Positions 16,419 to 24,683 of a stretch of DNA of 64,000 nt are shown in pieces. The position numbers and the translations under genes are program-made. The DNA comes from Saccharospirillum sp040881935. GTDB taxonomy: Bacteria; Pseudomonadota; Gammaproteobacteria; Pseudomonadales; Natronospirillaceae. Positions within the stretch are counted from its first letter, which is position 1; every line of letters begins with the position of its first letter. The notes under the pieces are model-generated. The model saw only the letters and a program-made list of their open reading frames with translations. It did not search any database and was not told where the DNA came from. Where the stretch lies: NCBI RefSeq assembly GCF_040881935.1, contig NZ_JBBECH010000020.1, positions 73,536 through 137,535 of the forward strand, read 5' to 3'.

Positions 16419-17012
16419 CGCTGAATCACCTCTGCCTGTCTATGAATATGGCTGTATCAATGTTGAAGTCGTTGCTGATCATCGTGGACCTGCAGGGAAA
16501 ATGTTTTGATCCCCACAGATCGATCATCAGGCCTGTAACCCACCCTAGTTTCATAAGCCGAGGCCTTGCAAGGTTTTTTTCCTACAGGGTGACAGACCCG
16601 TTCACCAACCTGCCCCTACCAGCGTTAGACTTCGCTCTCAACAGCCCATCCAGTTCGTTCTAATTTTTTAGTAATATCAGTAAGTTAGAGTAATTATTCC
16701 ACTATCAAAAGCAGCAAGAAATGACCTTTCCATAGGCTCCGTAAAGGCCTTGGAAAACCTCATTCCTGACGAGGTAATTTCAGGCTATTTCCCGTTTTTT
16801 TATTCTTGAGGGGAATAACCATTAGGCCCCTAATAGTAAGGGGCATAAATCGTTTTTTACCAAAACCAACTTTGTCAGTTAATCCTTGATCAATTCAGAC
16901 GATTCCGCCCGAACTGACTATACTGTCCCCCGATTCTGGATGAGCGCTTGGTCTTCTTTCACCGGGCCGACCAGGATTTTGAATGGCAGGAATATTCAGA
17001 TCTGACGGACGA
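16419..17012. other. Intergenic region between the doe operon and the TSUP gene
   Basis: These 594 bp hold no convincing gene. The part from 16640 to 16920 is markedly AT-rich and probably contains the doe promoter. A 6-bp hairpin (16826-16831 with 16839-16844, GCCCCT arm) is followed by a T-run at 16853-16858 and may be a weak plus-strand terminator. No DoeX-like regulator gene is present. Confidence 0.5.
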
Positions 17013-17789
17013 TTAGCCTGCCAACCTAATCCAGCCCATCGACTGGGCAACCTGGCTGACCGACATAAACACACACATGGTGATCACGATCGGACGAATC
17101 AAACGAGCACCACCGCTGAGCATGGTATGGCTACCGACAAAAGCCCCCAGCACTTGCCCCAGCATCATTGCAAAACCGATCACCCAGACCACCTGACCGC
17201 CTGCGGAAAACACCGCCAGCGAAACGACATTTGACATAAAATTCAGGGGTTTGGCAGAGATGGTGGCAGCCAACAGCGTCTGGCCACGAAAGGCGACTCC
17301 GGTTGCGGCATAAAACGACCCGGCGCCCGGCCCGAAAAAGCCATCGTAAAAGCCCACTGCTGGCGCCCAGGTCACTGCCCACTCACGTTCTGTCTGATGT
17401 GCCTTCGTCTCGATGCTTCCCAGGATTGGCGTTAACCAGAAATACACAGCGACACTGATCAGCAATACCGGAACCAGCCATTCCAGCCACCCGGTATCTA
17501 CACCCTGCACCAGCCAACTGCCCAGGGCAGCGCCCAGACCAGCCGCAACGAGCCGCCACAGCAACGCCTGCCCGCGCAAATGCCCTTTCAGCAACAGTGT
17601 CACCGAGGCGGTCAGTGTTCCAACCACGCCCTGCGCCTTATTCGTCGCCAGAGCACTGACCGGTGGCACACCCAACAGCAACATGGCTGGCAACGAAATC
17701 AAACCACCACCTCCGGCCAGGGTATCTACCCAACCGGCCAACATGGCGACAGCAAACAAGATTAAGAGAATGCTAAAAGACCACTCCAT
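17013..17789 (-). CDS. TSUP (TauE/SafE) family membrane transporter
   Basis: A 258-residue protein with about eight hydrophobic segments and the two family repeats. The N-terminal signature is LAGWVDTLAGGGGLISLPAM followed by LATNKAQGVVGTL. The C-terminal repeat has GFYDGFFGPGAGSFY. TSUP proteins move organosulfur anions or small carboxylates across the inner membrane. The substrate cannot be read from the sequence, and no sulfur-metabolism gene is adjacent. An AGGGAG lies 10 bp upstream of the ATG. Length is normal. It is separated from the next gene upstream by 161 bp. Confidence 0.88.
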   Translation of the reverse strand: MEWSFSILLILFAVAMLAGWVDTLAGGGGLISLPAMLLLGVPPVSALATNKAQGVVGTLTASVTLLLKGHLRGQALLWRLVAAGLGAALGSWLVQGVDTGWLEWLVPVLLISVAVYFWLTPILGSIETKAHQTEREWAVTWAPAVGFYDGFFGPGAGSFYAATGVAFRGQTLLAATISAKPLNFMSNVVSLAVFSAGGQVVWVIGFAMMLGQVLGAFVGSHTMLSGGARLIRPIVITMCVFMSVSQVAQSMGWIRLAG

Positions 17790-17820
17790 GTATGAGATCT
17801 CCCTGGGAATTTTTATGATT

Positions 17821-17850
17821 CAGGTTTCGGAGTTTGCAAGGTACGAACGG
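17821..17850 (+). repeat. Possible end fragment of the intergenic repeat family
   Basis: CAGGTTTCGGAGTTTGC resembles the terminal sequence of the R2, R3 and R5 elements (TTCGGAGTT). No hairpin core or second end follows. It may be a decayed end or a chance match. Confidence 0.35.
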
Positions 17851-17950
17851 CGTTACTCTTGGCTCGTCATAGCAAGTAGGGTGGCAGCGTTCACCGCAGA
17901 TACAATCCGGCTAATTCTTTGACAGGTTAGCGCCCAGAGCCGACAAAAGT

Positions 17951-18589
17951 TTAGAGACCGTCCCCATTCAAAGGGATGTCCAGCACATAACTGGTGGCCT
18001 TAACCGGCGTGGAAATGTCGTGCTCCCACAGCTCAGCCTGGTGTTTCTTAACGGCCCAGTCGGCTAAATCGTGAAACGGCTGACGACCGGGATCTGCGAT
18101 CAGAATCTGACGCACACCCGCCTTTTTGGCGCGTTTGATCAGGGTTTTCCACTCCTCTGCCAGACTGTCCCAGAAGCAGATATCGCCACCGATCACCGTG
18201 TCGGCCATCGACAGATCAGCGGTTTTCAACTGTTTGATTTTACGCTGCCAGAATACAGGCTTGAGCTCGTTCAGTTCACCGTGCAACTGCAGGTAGGGCT
18301 CTACAGAATCGTCGGCATCTATTGACATGACTTTGGATTGAAACCGGTCCATCAGAAACAGAGTGGTCGGGCCCCAGCCACAGCCAATATCAAACACGAC
18401 TCGGCCTTCAGGAATAGGATCGAGCAGCAGATAGTCCATCAGCACGAAACTGGAATCCCAGACTTTATTACCGTGCAGATTGGCATCTCCGACACTGTGC
18501 TTCAGGGTTTTAATAACCGGATGACTGGCTTTTAAAAAGGTCAGACCATGGGCAGACATCTGATGCCTGGACAGGGAATTTTTAGACAA
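17951..18589 (-). CDS. Class I SAM-dependent methyltransferase
   Basis: A 212-residue Rossmann-fold methyltransferase. The SAM-binding motif I is VVFDIGCGWGPTTLF near residue 65. The acidic residue after strand 2 is in VMSIDADDSVEPYL. The strand 4 region is ADTVIGGDICFWDSL, followed by RQILIADPGR. The overall pattern resembles the group that includes protein lysine methyltransferases (NNMT/PP_0170-like). The substrate is not evident. The start gives a Met-Ser-Lys-Asn N terminus. The neighbouring TSUP and Mpo1-like genes give no functional clue. Confidence 0.75.
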   Translation of the reverse strand: MSKNSLSRHQMSAHGLTFLKASHPVIKTLKHSVGDANLHGNKVWDSSFVLMDYLLLDPIPEGRVVFDIGCGWGPTTLFLMDRFQSKVMSIDADDSVEPYLQLHGELNELKPVFWQRKIKQLKTADLSMADTVIGGDICFWDSLAEEWKTLIKRAKKAGVRQILIADPGRQPFHDLADWAVKKHQAELWEHDISTPVKATSYVLDIPLNGDGL

Positions 18590-18677
18590 AGAGAATCTCC
18601 AGCCGTTTACGGCAACGTTATTGGGAACAGGGTTGTTATTCAGAGGCTCCTTAATACACCAACTAAGACCAACCCTG

Positions 18678-19142
18678 TTACTTCAACGGAATCCCCAGGC
18701 GCTGATAAATAAAGCTGAGTAACCAGGCCGGGCCTATTAACAGGAACTGAACGTCTTCGAAGAAGCTTGGTTTCTTGCCTTCGATACGGTGCCCCCAGAA
18801 CTGACCTATCCAGGCTGCGACAAACAGGATCAGCGCAAAAGCCCAGAGCGGCAAGGCCAACCCTAGCGATTGATACCCGAGTACCAACGCTACCGAGACC
18901 GCGACCAGAATGCCCATACCGATGGTAAGCGTCCACGACAGACCCGAATAGAACAGAATGCTAACAGCAATCAGCACAACGGCTGCATTCATGATCGGAT
19001 TTGGCCCCAGGGGAATCTGCCACAACAACGCCAGCACACACCAGAAAATAACCGGCACACAGATCCAGTGAACTTTTTTATTGGTGGGGTTTTGATGGCT
19101 CTCGCCGTATTGGCTTAACCAGACTTCGAGAGACTTGGCCAT
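18678..19142 (-). CDS. Mpo1/YGL010w-like (DUF962) membrane protein
   Basis: A 154-residue protein with four to five hydrophobic segments. Family landmarks are HQNPTNKKVHWICVPVI near residue 16 and WIGQFWGHRIEGKKPSFFED near residue 112. These His-containing motifs correspond to the conserved histidines of yeast Mpo1, an iron-dependent enzyme that removes one carbon from 2-hydroxy fatty acids. Whether this bacterial member does the same is inference. Length is normal for the bacterial family. It is probably a single-gene unit, 88 bp upstream of the methyltransferase start. Confidence 0.85.
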   Translation of the reverse strand: MAKSLEVWLSQYGESHQNPTNKKVHWICVPVIFWCVLALLWQIPLGPNPIMNAAVVLIAVSILFYSGLSWTLTIGMGILVAVSVALVLGYQSLGLALPLWAFALILFVAAWIGQFWGHRIEGKKPSFFEDVQFLLIGPAWLLSFIYQRLGIPLK

Positions 19143-19333
19143 TGGTGTTCCTCCCGCTTGCGGTGAGTCTCATTGTTGAGGAATAAGACTCTACAGCATA
19201 ACGGGTTGGAGACCAGTAGAACAGGCGAAGCAACTTTTACCGGTAAAACCACCCTATCGATACACAAAAGTACCTTGGTGGTCTTGGTGGCATCCTGCCT
19301 TTGCCCGACTTTGAGACGCCCGGGCGGCGACGA

Positions 19334-19501
19334 TCAGTTGTCGCTAAGAACCGCTACACCTTTGAGTGACAGCTCATCGCGCACTTCAGGACGTGACAAG
19401 CGGTCCAGCGTTGTGTGGTTACCACGACGACGCGACTTGGACTTGCTGACCACTCCCAAAAAGGCAAGGAACGACTGTTTGGCGGTTGCTTTCTTCTCCA
19501 T
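19334..19501 (-). CDS. Small basic hypothetical protein (55 residues)
   Basis: The candidate protein starts MEKKATAKQSFLAFLGV and continues with a basic stretch KSKSRRRGNHTT and a C-terminal LSLKGVAVLSDN. I do not recognise the family. Support for a real gene is the AAGGTG ribosome binding site 7 bp before the ATG, a short inverted repeat CTCAG-TATT-CTGAG (19517-19530) just upstream, and balanced composition. A longer in-frame start at 19615 exists but has no such site. Confidence 0.5.
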   Translation of the reverse strand: MEKKATAKQSFLAFLGVVSKSKSRRRGNHTTLDRLSRPEVRDELSLKGVAVLSDN

Positions 19502-19804
19502 TGTGTTCACCTTGAACTCAGTATTCTGAGGGTTAGTACCCGGTTTACCATCAGAGTAAGCGTTTCGAGTTGGGTACGTGAATACTGTACTCCGGCTATT
19601 GATCACTTTCTGCACATAAATCAGACAAACATTTATAACTTAGCGTCGTCAATAACCGTACCTATACACAGTAACCATAAAAATGCGGCAACATTATGAC
19701 GCTGGCAAGCCGTCACTGGCTGTTACAGTTTGATACTTGTGACTCGACAGACAGGCTGGGTTAATGTCTGAAAAATAACGATTACTCACGAAGGAGCTGC
19801 GTCT
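19502..19804. other. Intergenic region before the Gfo/Idh/MocA gene
   Basis: These 303 bp are AT-richer than their surroundings and should hold divergent promoters for the small gene (minus) and the oxidoreductase (plus). Apart from the CTCAG inverted repeat at 19517-19530, I see no other clear element. Confidence 0.4.
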
Positions 19805-20869
19805 ATGGCACACCCCGCCATTCGAACCGGTATTATCGGCTACGGCCTCTCGGGTCGGGTCTTTCATGCGCCTTTCATCCACGGCTTGCCCGACTTCGAG
19901 CTGAGCGCCGTGTGCAGCCGACAGGCCGAGGTCGTCCATGAGCGGTACCCGGATACCCGGGTGGTCGTAGATGTTGAGCCGTTAATTGAATCAACGTCGC
20001 TGGATCTGATTATCATCACTGCACCCAATACCCTGCACTTCCCGTTGGCCGAAGCTGCATTAAAGGCTGGCAAGGACGTTCTGCTGGAAAAGCCCTCGGT
20101 CACCTCGCTGCAGGAAATTGAAACGCTGACGCAATTGGCAAACGACCATGATCGGCTGCTGACGGTTTATCAGAATCGACGTTTCGACGGTGATTTCCTG
20201 CATTTAAAAGCGCTGATCGATTCAGCAGAGCTGGGTACCTTGAAGCATCTGACCAGTCGATTCGACCGGTTCAGGCCCAAGCCACAAGATCGCTGGCGCG
20301 AGCAACCAGGGCCTGCGAGCGGCATATTCTGGGATCTGGGACCCCACCTTCTGGACCAGGCATTGCATCTGCTGGGCGCGCCTGACTCATTGCAAGCCAG
20401 CCTGAAAATTCTGCGTCCCGGCGGCAACACGCCCGACTGGTTTGAAATCATGCTGGATTACCCGGAACTCCAGGTTACGCTTGGCTCGACGCCTTTTGAA
20501 GCGGGACCCATGCGCCGCTTTAATGCCCGTTTCGAACAGGGTAGTTGGCAGTGCTGGGGGCTGGACCCGCAGGAAGAAGCCCTGCGTGCCGGTCAAATGC
20601 CCTGGCAGAATGATTACCCCAGCGCCGGTCAGTCACAAACCGCACATCGGCACATGGCTACAGAGGACGGGGAAATAACCATTCAGTCTGATAACTGCGC
20701 ACCCGGTCATTACCAGGCCTATTTTAAAGCGCTGGCAAAGGCTGTTAACACCCGAGCCGAGCCGCCGGTCAGTCTTGGCGATGCCCGTGCTCTATTGTAT
20801 ACGCTGGAGTTGGCTGAACAATCGTCGGCTGAAGGCAAACGCCTGAGTTGGCGGTATCCAACATTGTAA
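19805..20869 (+). CDS. Gfo/Idh/MocA family oxidoreductase (YdgJ-like)
   Basis: A 354-residue NAD(P)-dependent oxidoreductase. The N-terminal Rossmann motif is TGIIGYGLSGRVFHAPFIH. The conserved EKP motif lies in GKDVLLEKPSVTS near residue 95. The C-terminal GFO domain has SGIFWDLGPHLLDQALHLLG, including the catalytic-region His of the family. The RVFHAPFI start is typical of the YdgJ/YhhX subgroup. Substrates are sugars or sugar derivatives that cannot be specified here. An AAGGAG lies 8 bp before the ATG. It converges with the next gene with 6 bp between. Confidence 0.85.
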   Translation: MAHPAIRTGIIGYGLSGRVFHAPFIHGLPDFELSAVCSRQAEVVHERYPDTRVVVDVEPLIESTSLDLIIITAPNTLHFPLAEAALKAGKDVLLEKPSVTSLQEIETLTQLANDHDRLLTVYQNRRFDGDFLHLKALIDSAELGTLKHLTSRFDRFRPKPQDRWREQPGPASGIFWDLGPHLLDQALHLLGAPDSLQASLKILRPGGNTPDWFEIMLDYPELQVTLGSTPFEAGPMRRFNARFEQGSWQCWGLDPQEEALRAGQMPWQNDYPSAGQSQTAHRHMATEDGEITIQSDNCAPGHYQAYFKALAKAVNTRAEPPVSLGDARALLYTLELAEQSSAEGKRLSWRYPTL

Positions 20870-20875
20870 ACGGCG

Positions 20876-21721
20876 TTACGGGCTGCTCATAGACCAGGTT
20901 TCCAGCCCATCGCTCAGCGCTCGCTGAGCGGTGCCATCTGCGACCAGATTAGCCATGATGCGGGTCAGTTCGGCTCGCAAGGCTTCGGTATTGCAGGGAG
21001 AGCGACGGGAAATCGTCAGAAACAAGCCTTCTGCGCTGATGGGTGGCTCTATTTGCTCAATGATATAATCGAAATCAAGCTCTGCCGCATACGCCAGACC
21101 CGGATATTCCTCGTACAGCACATAATCGACACGCCCCTGAGCCAGCATGCGAAAAGCCTGAGGCAGACTGGTCACGTTATCGATGCTGAGGTTAGTGCTG
21201 GCGTATTCGTCGAAATTTTGGCCAAAGCTGTTGTTGATCACCGTGGCGCCTTCATAGGGTTGCAGGTCGACCCACTCGCTGTAGTCGAACGCCACCAGCG
21301 AACGTTTCCAGACGACCGAGCGGGTGGTCAGGAAAGCCGGTTCAATGTAATCCATGTAGGCCAGGCGCGGCAGCGTGAAAAAGGCACCGGCAATCAGATC
21401 GACGCGCCCTACCCTCACTTCTTCCTGAGCGCGGGACCAGGGACCGGTGTAAATCACTTCAATGGGAATCCCCAGGCGTTCGCTCAGGGCTTCCATAATG
21501 GTCTTGTTAGCACCAATCAGCCCGCGCCGGGATCCGGGTTCCTGCCACAAATAAGGCGGGTATTCGGGATTGCCCGTAGCGGTCAGTCGGGTGCAACTCT
21601 CGGAAGGGACAGCGGAGGCCATGGTGCCCGGTTGACCTGGTTCGGCCTGTAAGGCGGCCAACGAAACCACAGAGGAGACCAGCAACAGGCGCCGACACCA
21701 GCCGGATAAGCCAAAAATCAT
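20876..21721 (-). CDS. Periplasmic substrate-binding protein, family 3 (SBP_bac_3)
   Basis: A 281-residue protein with a signal peptide (hydrophobic stretch at 8-24, then QAEPGQPG). The mature part has the family-3 pattern: TATGNPEYPPYLWQEPG, LGIPIEVIYTGPWSRAQEEV, GRVDLIAGAFFTLPR, YEGATVINNSFGQNFDEYA and QGRVDYVLYEEYPGLAYA. This is usually an amino-acid binding fold. No permease or ATPase gene is adjacent, so it may be an orphan binding protein or a periplasmic sensor partner. Two cysteines (in SCTRLT and PCNTEAL) may form a disulfide. Confidence 0.8.
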   Translation of the reverse strand: MIFGLSGWCRRLLLVSSVVSLAALQAEPGQPGTMASAVPSESCTRLTATGNPEYPPYLWQEPGSRRGLIGANKTIMEALSERLGIPIEVIYTGPWSRAQEEVRVGRVDLIAGAFFTLPRLAYMDYIEPAFLTTRSVVWKRSLVAFDYSEWVDLQPYEGATVINNSFGQNFDEYASTNLSIDNVTSLPQAFRMLAQGRVDYVLYEEYPGLAYAAELDFDYIIEQIEPPISAEGLFLTISRRSPCNTEALRAELTRIMANLVADGTAQRALSDGLETWSMSSP

Positions 21722-21890
21722 TATGCGTGCCCCATGTTGGGCAGTAGATCCAATAAGATCATATGCTCAGCTATTCTCTGCAGTTTCAACAACTCAGTAA
21801 GTCCACGCCCTCCCTGATTGGAACACCAGGGGAGGCTTTGAACACGCCACGCGAGCCTCCCGAGCCCAATAATAGATGGGCAGAAGAGAA

Positions 21891-21919
21891 AGCACAAAAG
21901 CCCGGTCGTCGCGCCGGGC
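21891..21919 (-). terminator. Terminator behind the decayed GH1 gene
   Basis: On the minus strand, GCCCGG (21919-21914) pairs with CCGGGC (21905-21900) around an 8-nt loop, followed by TTTTGTGCTTT. It lies just after the pseudogene stop at 21925-21927 and may also terminate mgsA transcripts. Confidence 0.65.
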
Positions 21920-21924
21920 CCACA

Positions 21925-22125
21925 TCACCCTAAACGGGCCGCCAAAAACGCCTTAAACGCCAGTGCACTGGCCTTGGGCGTTCTGACTTGGGTGTCATAA
22001 TTTACATGCACAGTACCGAATCGCTGACTGTGGCCTCACTGAGCGGGTGTGAAAATTGATGCCCAAAAAATCCAGATCGCCAGCGATGAGGTCCGGCGAG
22101 CTCACCCGGCAGGCAATCCATGTAA
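21925..22125 (-). pseudogene. Remnant of a GH1 family beta-glucosidase
   Basis: No intact frame exists, but two pieces of a glycoside hydrolase family 1 C terminus can be read on the minus strand. Near 22100-22030 one frame gives DLIAGDLDFLGINFHTRSV, which matches the conserved DFLGxNYYTR segment of GH1. Just downstream, in a different frame, RFGTVHVNYDTQ followed by RTPKASALAFKAFLAARLG matches the extreme C terminus of the family and ends at a normal stop. The catalytic nucleophile region that should lie between them is missing, so there has been both a deletion and a frame change. A terminator follows the stop. The intact ancestor would have hydrolysed beta-glucosides. Confidence 0.7.
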
Positions 22126-22145
22126 TGAACGAACCCTCTGCGTTC

Positions 22146-22595
22146 TTAGTAACCGGCCGGGGTGATGCGCTGGGTATACACTGAAAAGTCGGGTTTCGCT
22201 GGCGTGTAGTCACTGTGTAGCAACGGAGACTGAATCATAAAATCCGCACTGGCCCGGTTGCAGGCAACCGGAATATTATACAGCGCGGCAATGCGCAGCA
22301 GAGCTTTGATGTCTGGATCATGCGGTTGTGGCTCGAGCGGATCCCAGAAAAAGATCAACAGATCGATGTCGCCTTCGGCGATCTTGGCGCCAATTTGCTG
22401 ATCGCCACCAAGAGGACCACTGAGCAACTTTTGCACGGGTCGGTTCAGCCCCTTTTCAATCAGCTTGCCGGTCGTTCCGGTAGCATAGATGCCCAGCGAC
22501 TCAAACAGTGCCTGGTTTTCCTGAGCCCAGGCAACCAGCTCCTGCTTTTTGTTGTCGTGAGCCACCAGGGCCACGTTTCGATTCGGTTTGGACAT
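22146..22595 (-). CDS. mgsA: Methylglyoxal synthase MgsA
   Basis: A 149-residue enzyme that converts dihydroxyacetone phosphate to methylglyoxal and phosphate, a glycolytic bypass under phosphate limitation. Family motifs are VALVAHDNKKQELV, LYATGTTG-type IYATGTTGKLI, LSGPLGGDQQIGAKI, IDLLIFFWDPLEPQPHDPDI and IPVACNRASADFMI. The catalytic Asp lies in the GDIDLLIFF segment or nearby. The start at 22595 follows AAGGAAAG; an upstream in-frame start at 22673 would overlap the VanZ-like gene. Length is typical. Residues match the E. coli family pattern throughout. Confidence 0.97.
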   Translation of the reverse strand: MSKPNRNVALVAHDNKKQELVAWAQENQALFESLGIYATGTTGKLIEKGLNRPVQKLLSGPLGGDQQIGAKIAEGDIDLLIFFWDPLEPQPHDPDIKALLRIAALYNIPVACNRASADFMIQSPLLHSDYTPAKPDFSVYTQRITPAGY

Positions 22596-22605
22596 ACTCT
22601 TTCCT

Positions 22606-23052
22606 TTATTGAGTGGAGTTAACACGGAACAGCGCCAGGATGCGGCCCCAAAGCGTGATGATCGCAAGGCCAATCAGCAATCCGGCCCCGTTGGCCAAAG
22701 CGTCGGCCACACTGAACATCCGGTAGGAAGTCAGGCCCTGCGCCCCTTCAAGCGCGAAGCTGGCGCACCAGAGCAACAACACGAGTCGCACTCGCGCTGT
22801 CCAGCCCAAACACCCCAGTAACCCCAGCACACCCCAGCCGAGCAGATGATTCACCTTGTCGTTCGGAGAAAACTCCGGGTGGTCCACGGGAGCGAGCGAC
22901 AATACAATGATGCTCAGGAACAACAGCCAGAACAAGCCCCGGAACAAGGCGGGTGGCAGAGAAAGTCGCCAACTGGGTTTCAAAAACAGATTCCTTCGGG
23001 GCAGACAATAGGAAGCGTAGATCGTATCCGGCAAGCGGGACACAGATGCCAC
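22606..23052 (-). CDS. VanZ-like membrane protein
   Basis: A protein of up to 148 residues with about four hydrophobic segments. The motif NDKVNHLLGWGVLGLLGCL and the polar FALEGAQGLTSYRMFSVADALANGAG are the hallmarks of VanZ-like proteins, whose function outside glycopeptide resistance is unknown. The true start may be later than 23052, because the first 30 residues are basic and poorly conserved in type. mgsA follows 10 bp downstream, so the two are likely co-transcribed. Confidence 0.8.
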   Translation of the reverse strand: MASVSRLPDTIYASYCLPRRNLFLKPSWRLSLPPALFRGLFWLLFLSIIVLSLAPVDHPEFSPNDKVNHLLGWGVLGLLGCLGWTARVRLVLLLWCASFALEGAQGLTSYRMFSVADALANGAGLLIGLAIITLWGRILALFRVNSTQ

Positions 23053-23116
23053 TTTACCATATCCTGCAGACTAACAACGATAACCCACTCCCACAGCAGC
23101 AAGTGACTCAGGCTTC

Positions 23117-23296
23117 GGAGTTGGGGGGGTGGCTGCGTAGCCATGAACCCGCGTCGGATGGTAGGGATGGTACGGCCCAGGAGTCTGTCGGACTTAGGGG
23201 GATCGAAGCGAGGGAGTGGGCGACATTCCGCCCGACCCCACAGGGGCATACCCGGCATCCGATGCGGGCCAACGCCACTCAAGCGACTCGAACTCC
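23117..23296 (-). repeat. Structured intergenic repeat, copy R3
   Basis: About 180 bp bounded by GGAGTT (23117-23122) and CGAACTCC (23289-23296), the ends shared with R1, R2 and R5. An internal inverted repeat pairs CGCGTCGGATG near 23151 with CATCCGATGCG near 23258. A GCCAACGCCACT block near the right end resembles the matching part of R2. The 53-bp core of R1, R4 and R5 is absent. It fills the gap between the VanZ-like gene and dctD. Confidence 0.65.
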
Positions 23297-23312
23297 GGAA
23301 CTTAAGTTAAAC

Positions 23313-24683
23313 CTAGTCAGTGCCGCCATCATCCTTGTACCGGGCCTTGTCGAGGCCGTGCTTTTTCATCTTGTCGTAGAGTGTTTTGCGCGCCAGACCC
23401 AGGTGTACCATGGTGTCCTTGATACTGCCCTGGCAAACCTGCAGCGCATTTTCCAGTACGGAACGTTCAAAGGCGTCGACGATTTCAGCCAGGGTTTGTC
23501 GGCCGGAAACATCCGTTGAATAGATGCTCTGGCCATCCTCCAGGGCACTAGGGCCCATCAACACATAACGTTCGGCCCGGTTGCGCAATTCCCGTACATT
23601 CCCTGGCCAGCTATGGCGCAATAACTGCCCGACCTGCTGCGTATTCAGGGGAATGCTTTCCCGGTCATAGCGTGCCGCTGCAATCAACGCAAAGTGATGA
23701 AACAGCATGGGAATGTCTTCCTTGCGATCGCGCAGCGGTGGGATATCGATCTGAATGACATTCAGCCGGTAATACAAATCTTCACGAAAATCGCCGCGCT
23801 CGCTCAGCATTTTCAAATCAATCTTGGTCGCGGCGATGATGCGTACATCCACCTCAATACTGCTGTTGCTGCCCAGGCGTTCTACCTTGCGTTCTTCCAG
23901 AACCCGCAACAATTTCACCTGCAACGGCATTGGCATACTTTCCATCTCGTCCAGAAAGATAGTGCCTTTGTGGGCGTGCTCGAATTTACCGATGCGCTTT
24001 TTATCAGCGCCGGTAAAGGCACCGGATTCGTGGCCGAACAATTCGCTTTCGATCAGGTTTTCCGGCACGGCACCACAGTTAATGGCAACGAAATTGTGCT
24101 GGCTGCGCGGGCTGGTCTCATGAATGTAGCGGGCAATGGCGTCCTTTCCCGCGCCAGTTTCACCGTGTAGCAGAATATCTGCCGAGGTATCAACCAGACT
24201 GTTGAGCATGGACATCACCCGTTTCATACTCGCCGATTCACCACCCAACAGGCGTGGGCCCGGCCGCACAAACTGTCGCAGCTGAGCCTTGAGCATGCGG
24301 TTTTCCAGTGCCAGCTGTCGCTTTTCGATTGCTCGTTTCAACAGTTCTATCAGTTCATCATGATTGAACGGCTTTTCGATAAAATCATAGGCCCCCTGCT
24401 GCATCGCCGCTACCGCGGTACTGATGTCTCCCTGCCCGGTCAGCATGATGACCGGTATCGACTCGTCGATGGCCCGCACTCGAGCCAGAACGCCCAAACC
24501 GTCCAGTCCCGGCATGTGATAATCACACAACACCACGCCCTGGAAATCCGGTTTGATGTCGACCAGTGCCGAAGCACCGTCCGGGTACCCTCGGGCGTTT
24601 AACTCTTCAAGTGCCAGCGTCTGCAGCATGACTTGCCGAAGCGCCGATTCATCGTCAATAAACATTACATCGATGGCAGTCAT
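23313..24683 (-). CDS. dctD: Sigma-54-dependent response regulator DctD
   Basis: A 456-residue NtrC-family regulator. The receiver domain has the acidic pair FIDDESA, phospho-acceptor Asp54 in LCDYHMPGLDG, and Lys in FIEKPFN. The AAA+ domain has Walker A LLHGETGAGKDAIAR, the sigma-54 contact loop GAFTGADKK and Walker B GTIFLDEMESM. A Fis-type helix-turn-helix ends the protein (IKDTMVHLGLARKTLYDKM). It should activate a sigma-54 promoter when phosphorylated by the sensor encoded just upstream, with which it overlaps by four bases (ATGA at 24680-24683). The TRAP transporter genes are the obvious target. Confidence 0.92.
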   Translation of the reverse strand: MTAIDVMFIDDESALRQVMLQTLALEELNARGYPDGASALVDIKPDFQGVVLCDYHMPGLDGLGVLARVRAIDESIPVIMLTGQGDISTAVAAMQQGAYDFIEKPFNHDELIELLKRAIEKRQLALENRMLKAQLRQFVRPGPRLLGGESASMKRVMSMLNSLVDTSADILLHGETGAGKDAIARYIHETSPRSQHNFVAINCGAVPENLIESELFGHESGAFTGADKKRIGKFEHAHKGTIFLDEMESMPMPLQVKLLRVLEERKVERLGSNSSIEVDVRIIAATKIDLKMLSERGDFREDLYYRLNVIQIDIPPLRDRKEDIPMLFHHFALIAAARYDRESIPLNTQQVGQLLRHSWPGNVRELRNRAERYVLMGPSALEDGQSIYSTDVSGRQTLAEIVDAFERSVLENALQVCQGSIKDTMVHLGLARKTLYDKMKKHGLDKARYKDDGGTD

